Shown here: positions 1-7,849 of the stretch, in pieces
Layout: each line of letters begins with the position of its first letter
Position numbering within the stretch: position 1 is the first letter of the stretch
Assembly (NCBI RefSeq): GCF_003931565.1
Contig: NZ_RRYI01000012.1
Coordinates: 62,001 to 126,000 of the forward strand
Direction of reading: 5' to 3'
DNA: 64,000 bases
Source of the DNA: Caulobacter sp. 602-1
GTDB lineage: Bacteria; Pseudomonadota; Alphaproteobacteria; Caulobacterales; Caulobacteraceae
Program-made: the position numbers and the translations under genes
The notes under the pieces: model-generated
What the model saw: only the letters and a program-made list of their open reading frames with translations
The model's database searches: none
What the model was told of the DNA's origin: nothing

Positions 1-3000
1 GCCGACGGCCGTGTCGGTCCAGGCCACCGCCTGGATGCGCAGCTCGCCGTTGAAGTCGGCGGCCGGCAGCTTGATCACCGCCTTGCCGTCGAGACCGGTC
101 TCCACGATCCCGGACCACAGGGCCACGGTCTTGATCGGGGTGGTGGTCAAGCCCTCGCCGCCGACCTCGTCGCCGCCGAAATTGACATTGGCCGGCGCGC
201 CCAGGTTCGGGTCGAGCAGGCGGCCGTAGTCGTCGCGATAGTTCAGGGTCAGGGCGCGCTTGCCGAAGTACCACTTCACCGGATCGGGGCTGTCCTGGTG
301 GGTCAGGCGCAGGATGCCCTCGTCCACCGCCGCGATGGTGACCTTGGCCTTCTGGCCAAAGCCAAGGCCGCTGACCTTCACCGGAATCTCGACCGGCGCC
401 TTGCTGTCGATCTTGCTCGGCGTGCCAAGATCGACCGTCAGCTTGCGGTTCTTGGGATCGATCGGGACATAGACCAGGCCCAGGGCGCGACGCGGCTTGG
501 GCGAGGCGACCGGGTCGCGCGGCTGGATGACGCTGACCATGACATAGGCCCCGCCGCCCCAGGCGGCCGAGGTCTTCAGGCGCACGGTCGTCCCTTTTTC
601 GCCGACGCTGACGGTCTTGAGATCGATCAGGCGATCGGTGGCGACCGCGATCTGCGCCTCGCCGGCATAGGGCGGCTTGAGCGTGATCTCGACCGTGTCG
701 CCCTGGGCGTAGGTCTGGGTTCCGGCGGACACCCGGACCACGTCCGGCGCCTCGCCTTCGCGCGCCGGAGCGCCCCAGCCGGCCGAGAAGCGGGTGACGG
801 TCCTGGCGCCGTCCGCGCCCTCGACCTCGAGGCGATAGTCACCCCAGCCCAGGCGGCGGGTGAACCTGGCCGGCGAACCGGCGCCGATATTGACCTGCGC
901 CTTGGCGACGATGGCGTCGCGGCTGCTGCGCCGCCACTGCCAGCGGCCGTTCTGCTGGAACCAGTCATAGTCCCAGCGCTCGGCCACCAGGGTGTAGGTG
1001 GCGGTCGCCCCGATGCGCTGGCCGGCGGCGTTGACGGCGATGATGTCGAGGCTGACGGGCGGATCGCCCTTCCCGGCCTCGCCCTGGTCGACCTTGACCC
1101 CATAATAGATCGACTTCGGCCGGACCTTCAGCTCCAGCCCCTCGCGGACCGGACGACCGCCCGGCTCGAAGACCGAGGCGGTGACCGAGGCCACCAGCGG
1201 CTGGGCGGTGTCGCCGGCTTCGGTGGTGGACACCGACAGGATCGCGTGGCCTTCGCCGTCGGTGACGGTCGAGCCGAGATCCAGATACTTCTCGTCGAAC
1301 GGCTTCCCCTGGTCGCCCCATTCGAAGCCCTTGTAGGCCGGGAACGGGTCGGTATCGGCGCGTAGGCGGGCCTCGCCTTGAGTCTGCAGGCCAGCGCCCG
1401 GCGCGCCGTAGAGGAAGCGGGCCGAGACATCGACCTTGCGGGCCTCGCCGGCGCCGAGGGCGACGGAGTCCTGGCCCGTGGCGGTGACCGCCAGGCGCTG
1501 CGGCGCGAAGTCCTCGACCGAGAACGACAGGCTGCCGGTCGCCTCCTCGATGCCCTCGATATGCAGCTCGGCGGTCCAGCGGCCGCGCGGGGCCGAGCGC
1601 GGCAAGACGATGTCGGCCGGCACGGCGCCGGCATTGGCCTGGCTGAACGGATAGCGCTTGAACTCGACGCCCGACGGCCGCTTGACGAGGATCTCGCCCT
1701 TGCGGTCGCTGACAGCCTTCGCCATCCGATCGCGGACCATGGCTGTCAGGTGGACGGTCTCGCCGGGCCGATAGATACCGCGGTCGGCATAGAGGTAGCC
1801 GTCGATATCGGCCGCCACGCTGCGTCCGTCGACGCCGCCCTCGGTGCGGCCGCCCACGCCCTGCTTGGACAGATCGACGGGCGAGCGGTCGAGATCCAGC
1901 ACGGCCAGGTCGCCTTGCGGACCATAGGCCATGACCATCTTGGCGCGCTCGGCGCCCTGGCCTTTCAGCAGCGGACGCAGGAAGCGCACCCGGCCGTCGG
2001 CGTCGCTCTTGGCCTCGGCCAGAGGCTCGCCGTCGGCGGCGACCAGGTTGACGGTCACGCCCGACAGGGTCTTGGCGCTCTTCAGCGAACGGACCACCAC
2101 ATCCAGGCTTTCCGAGCCGTCATAGGCCAGCATGGCCATGTCGGTGAACACGATCCAGCGGCGGGCCTGGGCCGGATTGTTCTCGCTGTCGTCGGGGTCG
2201 CGGCCGCCCGAGGCGTCGCGCGCCTTGATGACATAGGCGCCGGCCTTCATCTCCTTCAGCACCGCGCCCAGCGGGAAGACGGTGGTGGCCTTCTGGCCGG
2301 TCGCGCCGCCGGTGACCTGCACCACGCCCTTCCAGACCCGGCGGCCGTCGTCGCCCACGGCGTCCTCGCCATAGTCGCCAGCCCAGTCGCCCTCGCCGGT
2401 CGGATCCGGAGCGGTGATCGACTTGCGGACCAGATTGCGGTCCGGCACGCGCCAGACTTCGATGGCCAGGGCCTGGACGTTGATCGTCTCGATGCCGACG
2501 CCGTCCGACTCCTCGCGCGGCAGGATCACGCCATCGCCGGCGAAGCCCACATACGGAGGCTTCTCGCCGAAGGTGAAGTCGACGTCGGCATTGGCGCCGA
2601 GCGTATCGCCGCCCTTGGCGGGCAAGCCCTTGAGCAGGGTGATGCGGTGATCGGTGAAACCGATCCCGCCCAGGCACAGCTCGTCGCCCTTCACCCGCAC
2701 CGAGGGCTGGCGGCCGAGATCCGGCGAGACCAGCACGAAGTCGGCATAGGCCTTGGACGGGTCCAGGTCCTTGCTCATGCGAATGCAGGCCAGCGGATCG
2801 GAACCGCTGCTGTCGACACGGGTCTGCCAGACCGCGAAACCCTCGGGCTTGGGAATCCCGCGACGGGGCGCGTTGGCCGAGCGGGGCTTGCCGAACAGCG
2901 ACCAGGCCTCGCCCTTGACCGCCGTCGCGCCAGCCGGCTTGCCGCCGCCGAAGAACAGGCCGCCCTTGCCGACCGCGAAGCCGCCGCCGAAACCGAGGAC

Positions 3001-3159
3001 CAGCGCCCCCGCCACGGCGATGGCCACCGGGCCTTTCAGCGCGGCGGGCCAGCGCTCCGACACGGTTCGACGAAAGCCTTCCCAGCGATCGCGCCAGGTG
3101 TTTTGCCGGGGACCTTGGATGTCGGGACCGCCTTCCGGCGGCGTCTCGTCCGTCGACAT
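1..3159 (-). CDS. Alpha-2-macroglobulin family protein (3' part missing)
   Basis: Bacterial alpha-2-macroglobulin-like protein, a periplasmic family thought to trap foreign proteases and often linked to penicillin-binding protein PbpC. The visible 1,053 codons are open from the ATG to the window edge, so the C-terminus, including any CxEQ thioester, is not visible. The N-terminus has about 40 polar residues, then one hydrophobic segment near residues 42-64 rich in Gly/Ala; I see no lipobox cysteine. The MG2-type signature YADRGIYRPGETVHL lies near residue 460, followed by beta-rich macroglobulin-like repeats. The start is supported by GGGAGA 5-10 bases upstream. It follows the carbonic anhydrase gene on the same strand after 156 bases, so may have its own promoter. 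The family call is strong; the protease-trap role is inferred from relatives. Confidence 0.88.
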   Translation of the reverse strand, partial: MSTDETPPEGGPDIQGPRQNTWRDRWEGFRRTVSERWPAALKGPVAIAVAGALVLGFGGGFAVGKGGLFFGGGKPAGATAVKGEAWSLFGKPRSANAPRRGIPKPEGFAVWQTRVDSSGSDPLACIRMSKDLDPSKAYADFVLVSPDLGRQPSVRVKGDELCLGGIGFTDHRITLLKGLPAKGGDTLGANADVDFTFGEKPPYVGFAGDGVILPREESDGVGIETINVQALAIEVWRVPDRNLVRKSITAPDPTGEGDWAGDYGEDAVGDDGRRVWKGVVQVTGGATGQKATTVFPLGAVLKEMKAGAYVIKARDASGGRDPDDSENNPAQARRWIVFTDMAMLAYDGSESLDVVVRSLKSAKTLSGVTVNLVAADGEPLAEAKSDADGRVRFLRPLLKGQGAERAKMVMAYGPQGDLAVLDLDRSPVDLSKQGVGGRTEGGVDGRSVAADIDGYLYADRGIYRPGETVHLTAMVRDRMAKAVSDRKGEILVKRPSGVEFKRYPFSQANAGAVPADIVLPRSAPRGRWTAELHIEGIEEATGSLSFSVEDFAPQRLAVTATGQDSVALGAGEARKVDVSARFLYGAPGAGLQTQGEARLRADTDPFPAYKGFEWGDQGKPFDEKYLDLGSTVTDGEGHAILSVSTTEAGDTAQPLVASVTASVFEPGGRPVREGLELKVRPKSIYYGVKVDQGEAGKGDPPVSLDIIAVNAAGQRIGATATYTLVAERWDYDWFQQNGRWQWRRSSRDAIVAKAQVNIGAGSPARFTRRLGWGDYRLEVEGADGARTVTRFSAGWGAPAREGEAPDVVRVSAGTQTYAQGDTVEITLKPPYAGEAQIAVATDRLIDLKTVSVGEKGTTVRLKTSAAWGGGAYVMVSVIQPRDPVASPKPRRALGLVYVPIDPKNRKLTVDLGTPSKIDSKAPVEIPVKVSGLGFGQKAKVTIAAVDEGILRLTHQDSPDPVKWYFGKRALTLNYRDDYGRLLDPNLGAPANVNFGGDEVGGEGLTTTPIKTVALWSGIVETGLDGKAVIKLPAADFNGELRIQAVAWTDTAVG

Positions 3160-3180
3160 CCGTTGTCTCCCACTGATTTG

Positions 3181-3210
3181 CGCTTGGTTCAGGCGAATTG
3201 AACCTAAGCG
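3181..3210. promoter_or_regulatory. Imperfect 30-bp dyad upstream of the alpha-2-macroglobulin gene
   Basis: CGCTT-GGTTCA-N7-TGAACC-T-AAGCG reads as an inverted repeat with a single extra base. It lies 22-51 bases before the start codon of the alpha-2-macroglobulin gene. It could be an operator or a hairpin in the mRNA leader; the sequence alone does not decide. Confidence 0.4.
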
Positions 3211-3315
3211 CGATCAGGGGTCAACGGCGGTCGAATGACAGTCACGACCGATGCTCAAGCTTGCGGGCGATCGCTCAGCGTCGCTCGCTCCGCCAAAGCG
3301 GCGGCCAGCCCCGCT

Positions 3316-4149
3316 CTAGGCGTCGAACGCCACCACGCCCGTGGACAGGTCGTAGCAGGCCGAGACAACCTTCAGCCGTCCCTCCTCGATCCGCTCGGCC
3401 AGGATGCCGTCGGCGACCTTCAGGCGGCCGGCGATGTCGCGGACATTCCGGCGGATGGCGGCGTCCTGCAGATCGACCGGGTGGGTCTCGTCCGCTTCGA
3501 GCACGGCCGGGATGATCGGCAGCACCATCTCGTACAGCGCCCCATGCAGGTCGGCGTGCTTCTTGGCGACGTCGACCGCCGCGCCGACCGCGCCGCACTT
3601 GGTGTGACCCAGCACGACGATCAGCGGCGCGCCCAGGTGCTCGACGGCGTAGACGATCGAGCCCAGGCCCTCGCGGCCGACGGTCGAGCCGGCCACGCGC
3701 ACGACGAACAGTTCGCCCAGATTGCAGTCGAAGATCAGCTCCGGCGCGGCGCGGCTGTCGGCGCAGCCGATCACCACCGCGAACGGCTTCTGGCCCTTGG
3801 ACAGCTCGGCCACGCGCGCCAGGGTCGGCAGCATCAGATTGGCGCCGCCGCGGGCGAAGATGGCGTTGCCTTGCTTGAGGCGACCCAGCGCCTCGTCGGG
3901 CGCGATCTCCTGCCCGGGCCCGGCGTGTGCGGCCGGGGCGTGAGCGGGATCGGCCTCCAGCGGCTTGACGCTGGCCATGGCCTTGTCGAGCGCGGCCTTG
4001 TCGGCGGCCTGGTGCTTCAGGGCGCTGGAGGTCCGGCGCCCCTTCTTGGTCAGCAGACTGGGATGGGCCGGACCGTCGCCCTCGGCGAAGGCCAGGGCCG
4101 GCGCAGCCAAGCCCGCCAGGGCGCCCAGCAGAAGTCGTCTCGAAACCAT
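3316..4149 (-). CDS. Exported beta-class carbonic anhydrase
   Basis: Catalyses reversible hydration of CO2 to bicarbonate. The beta-class zinc site is intact: C129 and the Asp131-Arg133 dyad in GCADSR, then H182 and C185 in LGHTKCG. The N-terminus MVSRRLLLGALAGLAAPALA is a Tat-like signal peptide (SRR followed by hydrophobics and an AxA cleavage site), so the enzyme is probably periplasmic. About 60 residues of low-complexity, Ala/Lys-rich linker separate the signal from the catalytic domain, making the protein (277 residues) longer than cytosolic relatives of about 210-230. It lies between the lrp-type gene and the alpha-2-macroglobulin gene, all on the minus strand, with 80 bases upstream that could hold a promoter. 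Confidence 0.93.
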   Translation of the reverse strand: MVSRRLLLGALAGLAAPALAFAEGDGPAHPSLLTKKGRRTSSALKHQAADKAALDKAMASVKPLEADPAHAPAAHAGPGQEIAPDEALGRLKQGNAIFARGGANLMLPTLARVAELSKGQKPFAVVIGCADSRAAPELIFDCNLGELFVVRVAGSTVGREGLGSIVYAVEHLGAPLIVVLGHTKCGAVGAAVDVAKKHADLHGALYEMVLPIIPAVLEADETHPVDLQDAAIRRNVRDIAGRLKVADGILAERIEEGRLKVVSACYDLSTGVVAFDA

Positions 4150-4229
4150 TTCGTCCCCCCAACGTGGCTTGATGTCGGCGGAGAGCGTATCCGGTTTCGG
4201 TTAACCGGGATTAACAGCAGCTCGAAGTC

Positions 4230-4703
4230 TCACAGCGGCAGTTCGACGCGCTTAACGACCGTTCGCATGGCGATACTGCTGCTGACGCGCACCACGCCCG
4301 GGATCCGGGTCAGTTCCTGGGCGTGGACCCGTTCCAGGTCGTCGACGTCGCGCACCACCAGTCGCAACAGGTAGTCCGAGCCGCCGGTCATCAGGTAGCA
4401 CTCCGCCACCTCGCGAACACTTGCGATGGCCTTCTCGAAGGCGCTCAGCGCGGCCTCCGCCTGCGACGATAGGGTCACCGTGACGAAGACGCTGAGCGGC
4501 AGGCCCACCGCCCGCTCGTCGATCACCGCCGCGTAGCGCCCGATGACCCCGGCCTCCTCCAGCGCCCGCACGCGACGCAGGCACGCGGACTCGGAAAGAT
4601 TCACCGCCTCACCCATTTCCACATAGCTGGCGCGGCCCCGCCGCTGAAGCAGGCGGAGAAGCTTCCGGTCGAAGCCGTCGAGGTTCACAGGAGGTTTCTT
4701 CAC
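4230..4703 (-). CDS. Lrp/AsnC-family regulator, probable regulator of ald
   Basis: Leucine-responsive-type transcription factor. An N-terminal winged helix-turn-helix (LDGFDRKLLRLLQRRGRASY onward) is followed by an alpha/beta RAM (ligand-sensing) domain with the typical stretch around YLMTGGSDYLLRLVV. I chose the GTG start because AAAGG sits 9 bases upstream and the 157-residue product matches family length; an ATG 51 bases further upstream is possible. It is transcribed away from alanine dehydrogenase, the usual arrangement for an Lrp-type activator that senses an amino acid such as alanine. Paired dyads in the shared gap are its likely binding sites. The target is inferred from position. 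Confidence 0.88.
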   Translation of the reverse strand: MKKPPVNLDGFDRKLLRLLQRRGRASYVEMGEAVNLSESACLRRVRALEEAGVIGRYAAVIDERAVGLPLSVFVTVTLSSQAEAALSAFEKAIASVREVAECYLMTGGSDYLLRLVVRDVDDLERVHAQELTRIPGVVRVSSSIAMRTVVKRVELPL

Positions 4704-4720
4704 CTGAACATACCTTTCAC

Positions 4721-4733
4721 GCAGGATTCCTGC
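4721..4733. promoter_or_regulatory. Perfect dyad GCAGGATTCCTGC, candidate Lrp site 1
   Basis: A 13-bp perfect inverted repeat (GCAGGA-T-TCCTGC) lies in the divergent lrp-ald gap. Its centre contains GATTC, a GANTC site that CcrM would methylate in Caulobacterales. A related dyad is centred 41 bp away, about four helical turns, as expected for an oligomeric Lrp protein binding one DNA face. Confidence 0.5.
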
Positions 4734-4762
4734 ATACCACGGTTCTAGTTGCATGAAATCCC

Positions 4763-4773
4763 CAGGGAACCTG
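4763..4773. promoter_or_regulatory. Dyad CAGGGAACCTG, candidate Lrp site 2
   Basis: CAGG-GAA-CCTG repeats the outer CAGG/CCTG arms of the first dyad (CAGGATTCCTG). It lies 51-61 bases before the ald start codon. The relationship to site 1 is seen directly; binding by the neighbouring Lrp protein is inferred. Confidence 0.4.
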
Positions 4774-4823
4774 CGGGCCGCGAGGCGTAAACCGGCGTCA
4801 AATCGCTTCTGGAGGAAAGCACC

Positions 4824-5936
4824 ATGCGCGTAGGCGTCCCTTCCGAGATCAAACCGGGCGAACACCGGGTGGGCCTGACCCCCACGGCCGTCCGCGAATA
4901 TGTCGGCCACGGCCACACCGTCCTTGTCCAGTCGGGCGCTGGCCTGGGCGCTGGCTATGCCGACGAAGTCTATGTCAAAGCCGGCGCGGCCATCGCTCCC
5001 GACGCTACGGCGGTCTTCGCCGGCGCGGACATGATCGTGAAGGTCAAGGAACCGCAGAAGGTCGAGTGGGAAAAGCTCGAGCCTCGCCACATCCTCTTCA
5101 CCTACCTGCACCTGGCGCCGGATCCCGCCCAGACCGAAGGCCTGCTGAAGAGCGGCTGCGCGGCCATCGCCTATGAGACCGTCACCGACGCGCGAGGCGG
5201 CCTGCCACTACTGGCCCCGATGTCGGAAGTGGCCGGCCGGATCGCCGTGTTCTCGGCGGCCGAGACCTTGCTCAAGCACAATGGCGGCATGGGCCTGCTG
5301 CTCTGCGGCGTGCCCGGCGTGCCGCCGGCCCGCGTGGCCGTGCTGGGCGGCGGCGTGGTCGGCAGCAACGCCGCCCGCATGGCCGCCGGCCTGGGCGCCG
5401 AGGTCGTGGTGCTGGAACGCTCGATCCCGCGCATGCGCGAACTGGACGACCTGTACCAGGGCCGCATCCTGACCCGCTATTCGACCTTCGCCGCCGTCGA
5501 GGACGAGATCCTCAAGGCGGACGTCATCATCGGCGCCGTGCTGACCGCCGGCGCGGCCGCGCCGAAGCTGGTGCGTCGCGAGCACCTGAAGCAGATGAAG
5601 CCGGGCTCGGTGCTGGTGGACGTCTCGATCGACCAGGGCGGCTGCTTCGAGACCAGCAAGCCGACCACCCACGCCGAACCGACCTATACGGTCGACGGCG
5701 TCGTCCACTACTGCGTGGCCAACATGCCGGGCGCGGCCCCGCGCACCTCGTCGGAAGCCCTGGGCAACGCCACCCTGCCGTTCGGCCTGGCCCTGGCCGA
5801 CAAGGGCCTGGACGCCCTGAAGGCCAACGTCCATCTGGCGCGCGGTCTCAACGTCCTGAACGGTGAACTGACCCATCCGGCCGTGGCCGAGGCGCTGGGC
5901 AAGACCTCGGTCGATCCCTACGGGGCCTGGAAGTAG
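4824..5936 (+). CDS. ald: Alanine dehydrogenase
   Basis: NAD-dependent oxidative deamination of L-alanine to pyruvate and ammonium. At 370 residues it has the standard family length. The N-terminal MRVGVPSEIKPGEHRVGLTP is diagnostic of the alanine dehydrogenase/transhydrogenase family, with the conserved Arg and Lys of the substrate site. The Rossmann NAD site VLGGGVVGSNAARMAAGLGA is near residue 175, and SIDQGGCFETSKPTTH and the C-terminal VDPYGAWK end are typical. GGAGGA lies 6-8 bases before the ATG. It is divergent from an Lrp-type regulator, which probably controls it in response to alanine or another amino acid. Confidence 0.96.
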   Translation: MRVGVPSEIKPGEHRVGLTPTAVREYVGHGHTVLVQSGAGLGAGYADEVYVKAGAAIAPDATAVFAGADMIVKVKEPQKVEWEKLEPRHILFTYLHLAPDPAQTEGLLKSGCAAIAYETVTDARGGLPLLAPMSEVAGRIAVFSAAETLLKHNGGMGLLLCGVPGVPPARVAVLGGGVVGSNAARMAAGLGAEVVVLERSIPRMRELDDLYQGRILTRYSTFAAVEDEILKADVIIGAVLTAGAAAPKLVRREHLKQMKPGSVLVDVSIDQGGCFETSKPTTHAEPTYTVDGVVHYCVANMPGAAPRTSSEALGNATLPFGLALADKGLDALKANVHLARGLNVLNGELTHPAVAEALGKTSVDPYGAWK

Positions 5937-5948
5937 TCCAGAACGTGA

Positions 5949-5980
5949 AAGGGCGCCGCGCGGCTTCGCACGGCGCCCTT
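5949..5980 (+). terminator. Hairpin terminator after ald
   Basis: AAGGGCGCCG and CGGCGCCCTT form a perfect 10-bp stem around a 12-base loop, starting 12 bases after the ald stop codon. The 3' arm ends in only two T residues, so it is a weak intrinsic terminator. It could also act on transcription arriving from the convergent cytidylyltransferase gene. Confidence 0.7.
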
Positions 5981-6000
5981 CCTGTATCCGCGCCTTGGGA

Positions 6001-6705
6001 TCACGCCGCGAAGCGGGCGATGTCCAGGCGGCTCTCGACCATGTCCAACACGTCGGTCATCCGGAAGTCCGGGTCGACCGGGTGCAGGGCGTCGTAGACC
6101 GAGCGGGCGAAGGCCAGGTCGGCGGCGGTCTTGACCCGCCAGTCCAGGCGCGACCAGTCCCGTGGGGCCTTCAGGTGGGCCTGGCTCCAGCGCTGGGGCT
6201 GGTTGCGGATGGCGGCGGTCGGCGAGATGCGGGCTTGCGGGTCACGTTCCTCGGCGGCGGCGGCGCGCAGCGCGGCGGCCGTGATCACCTCGACCTCGAG
6301 ACCGGCCGGGAAGGTGCGATGCACGCGGTTGGACGTGTAGTCGGCGCCGCTGGACAGGGCCATGCGGACGGCGTCGTCGATGATTCCCGGGTCCATGAAC
6401 GGCGCGTCGCCCTTCAGCCGCACCACATGGCTGACCGAACTGATCGCCTCGGCGCAGCGGGCGATGCGGGCCAGAATATCGGCGCCGGCCCCGCGATGGA
6501 CGGTGTGGCCGCGCGAGACGAGGAAGCCGGCCAGGGCGTCGTCGACCGTCTCGCTGCTGGTCGCCACGATGATCTTGGACAGGCAGCGGGCGCCGCGAAG
6601 GCGCTCCAGCTGGCGCACGATCATCGGCTCGCCCCGCAGGGTGGCCATCGACTTGCCCGGCAGTCGGGACGAACCCATGCGGGCCTGAAGCACGGCGAGG
6701 ATCAT
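6001..6705 (-). CDS. SpsF/acylneuraminate-type cytidylyltransferase
   Basis: Nucleotidyltransferase of the SpsF/NeuA-like group, which activates an acidic or deoxy sugar with CTP. The N-terminal MILAVLQARMGSSRLPGKSM is the nucleotide-binding signature, and VVRLKGDAPFMDPGIID carries the metal-binding Asp region. Length 234 is normal for SpsF-type proteins. GGGAGA lies 5-10 bases before the ATG. The aldo/keto reductase gene lies immediately upstream on the same strand, and similar pairs occur in flagellin or surface-polysaccharide glycosylation clusters. A role in making a nonulosonic-acid-type sugar is inferred from family; no flagellin or synthase gene is visible here. Confidence 0.8.
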   Translation of the reverse strand: MILAVLQARMGSSRLPGKSMATLRGEPMIVRQLERLRGARCLSKIIVATSSETVDDALAGFLVSRGHTVHRGAGADILARIARCAEAISSVSHVVRLKGDAPFMDPGIIDDAVRMALSSGADYTSNRVHRTFPAGLEVEVITAAALRAAAAEERDPQARISPTAAIRNQPQRWSQAHLKAPRDWSRLDWRVKTAADLAFARSVYDALHPVDPDFRMTDVLDMVESRLDIARFAA

Positions 6706-6777
6706 GACGCGTCTCCCTTCGTTGAGAGGAAACTAGACCATATTCATAAAACCCCGATGAATCAGAACCTTACGCGA

Positions 6778-6798
6778 GATTAATCGGCAGGCTTAATC
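6778..6798. repeat. GATTAA-N9-TTAATC inverted repeat
   Basis: A perfect 6-bp inverted repeat with a 9-base spacer lies in the AT-rich gap between the cytidylyltransferase start and the aldo/keto reductase stop. It is 73-93 bases before the cytidylyltransferase ATG. It may be an operator or part of a promoter. The TTAA spacing (9) does not fit a CtrA box (7). Confidence 0.3.
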
Positions 6799-6871
6799 GA
6801 AGCTCAACGACGCGCGAAATCGCGCCCGTCCTCGAGCATGACCTATTGTCGGGATTGATTCCGGGTGGGCG

Positions 6872-7756
6872 TCAGGCGACCCAACGTCGCGGGTCGAGCG
6901 CGACGGGATCGTCGATCGCCATCTCGTCCCAGTCGAGGTCCGGCGGCGGGCTGGAGGCGGCGGCGACCACCGCCGAGAGCTCGGCGGCCGAGTTGACGCC
7001 GACCAGCACGGCCGAGCCTTCCGGGCGCGACAGGGCGAAGCCCAGAGCGGCCTGGAGCGGATCCGAGCGGCCCTCGGCGATCATCCGGCGTACACGCGAC
7101 AGGCGGCCCGAGGCGCCCTTCAGCTGGGCCGGAACCCGATCGGGCGGCAGGAACAGCAGGCCATTGAGGAAGATCGAGCGCAGGTGCACCTCGACGCCCA
7201 TGCCGGCGATGCGTTGCAGCGAGCCATCGGCCAGCAGGCGCTGGTCGAGCAGGCTGGCCGGAGCCTGCAGGATATCGGGCTTGAAGCGGCGCGCGACGCC
7301 GACCGGGTCGTCCGTGGCGTGGGCGGCGATGCCGATCTTGGCGAACAGGCCCTGGTCCTTGAGACGCAGCAGGCGGTCCCACAGGGCCGCGCCGTGCGCG
7401 CCGAACAGTTCCGAAGGCGAGTGAACGACGATCGAATCGGCGCGCTCGACGCCGATGCGGCGCAGGGCGGCGCGGGCCTCGGCCTCGACATAGTCGGGAC
7501 CGCGATCGGCGCGGGCCGTGGCCAGGCAGACGCGGAACGGCACCGGACGCGGGATCAGGTCGCCCAGCAGGGTCTCGGCGCGGCCGAACAGACCCGAAGC
7601 GTCCAACACCGACAGGCGGGCGCGGGCGGCGATATTGAGAATGTCGCGCGCTTCGGCTTCGGGCGAGCGACCGCGCGGCGCCGACGAGCTACCGCCGTCG
7701 AGGCCGAATTGGGCCGCAGCCAGACCGAGTTTTGTGACCGAAATGGACATCGCCAT
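6872..7756 (-). CDS. Aldo/keto reductase family protein
   Basis: NAD(P)H-dependent oxidoreductase of the aldo/keto reductase barrel superfamily. Family features include KLGLAAAQFGLDG at the start, the DASGLFGRAE region that corresponds to the DTA..YG active-site strand, SIVVHSP, and a late LVGVNSAAEL cofactor-binding stretch. The usual DTAxxYG motif reads DASGLFG, so the catalytic tyrosine is replaced by phenylalanine; activity may differ from classical reductases. It is 294 residues long. The ATG used has only a weak ACGG upstream, and a second ATG lies two codons later. It precedes the cytidylyltransferase gene by 166 bases on the same strand, so the two may act in one sugar pathway. The substrate is unknown. 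Confidence 0.78.
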   Translation of the reverse strand: MAMSISVTKLGLAAAQFGLDGGSSSAPRGRSPEAEARDILNIAARARLSVLDASGLFGRAETLLGDLIPRPVPFRVCLATARADRGPDYVEAEARAALRRIGVERADSIVVHSPSELFGAHGAALWDRLLRLKDQGLFAKIGIAAHATDDPVGVARRFKPDILQAPASLLDQRLLADGSLQRIAGMGVEVHLRSIFLNGLLFLPPDRVPAQLKGASGRLSRVRRMIAEGRSDPLQAALGFALSRPEGSAVLVGVNSAAELSAVVAAASSPPPDLDWDEMAIDDPVALDPRRWVA

Positions 7757-7795
7757 CCGTGCGCGAAAACATCAACAGACGCGAACGGTACGCGC

Positions 7796-7827
7796 CAAGG
7801 TTTGAACATCCGGTTTCTGGAACCTTG
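7796..7827. repeat. CAAGGTT-N18-AACCTTG inverted repeat before xdhC
   Basis: Seven-base perfect arms flank an 18-base spacer in the divergent gap between the aldo/keto reductase and XdhC genes. The dyad ends about 22 bases before the xdhC start. Possible operator or leader hairpin; no protein can be assigned. Confidence 0.25.
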
Positions 7828-7849
7828 CCGAGGGGTTAAAGTCGCCGGG

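Noticed and set aside
4201..4214. TTAA-N6-TTAA as a CtrA box upstream of the carbonic anhydrase gene
   Set aside because: CtrA boxes need a 7-base spacer; this has 6, and the gene has no evident cell-cycle role.
6780..6796. TTAA-N9-TTAA as a CtrA box upstream of the cytidylyltransferase gene
   Set aside because: Spacer is 9 rather than 7 bases. Kept only as an inverted repeat.
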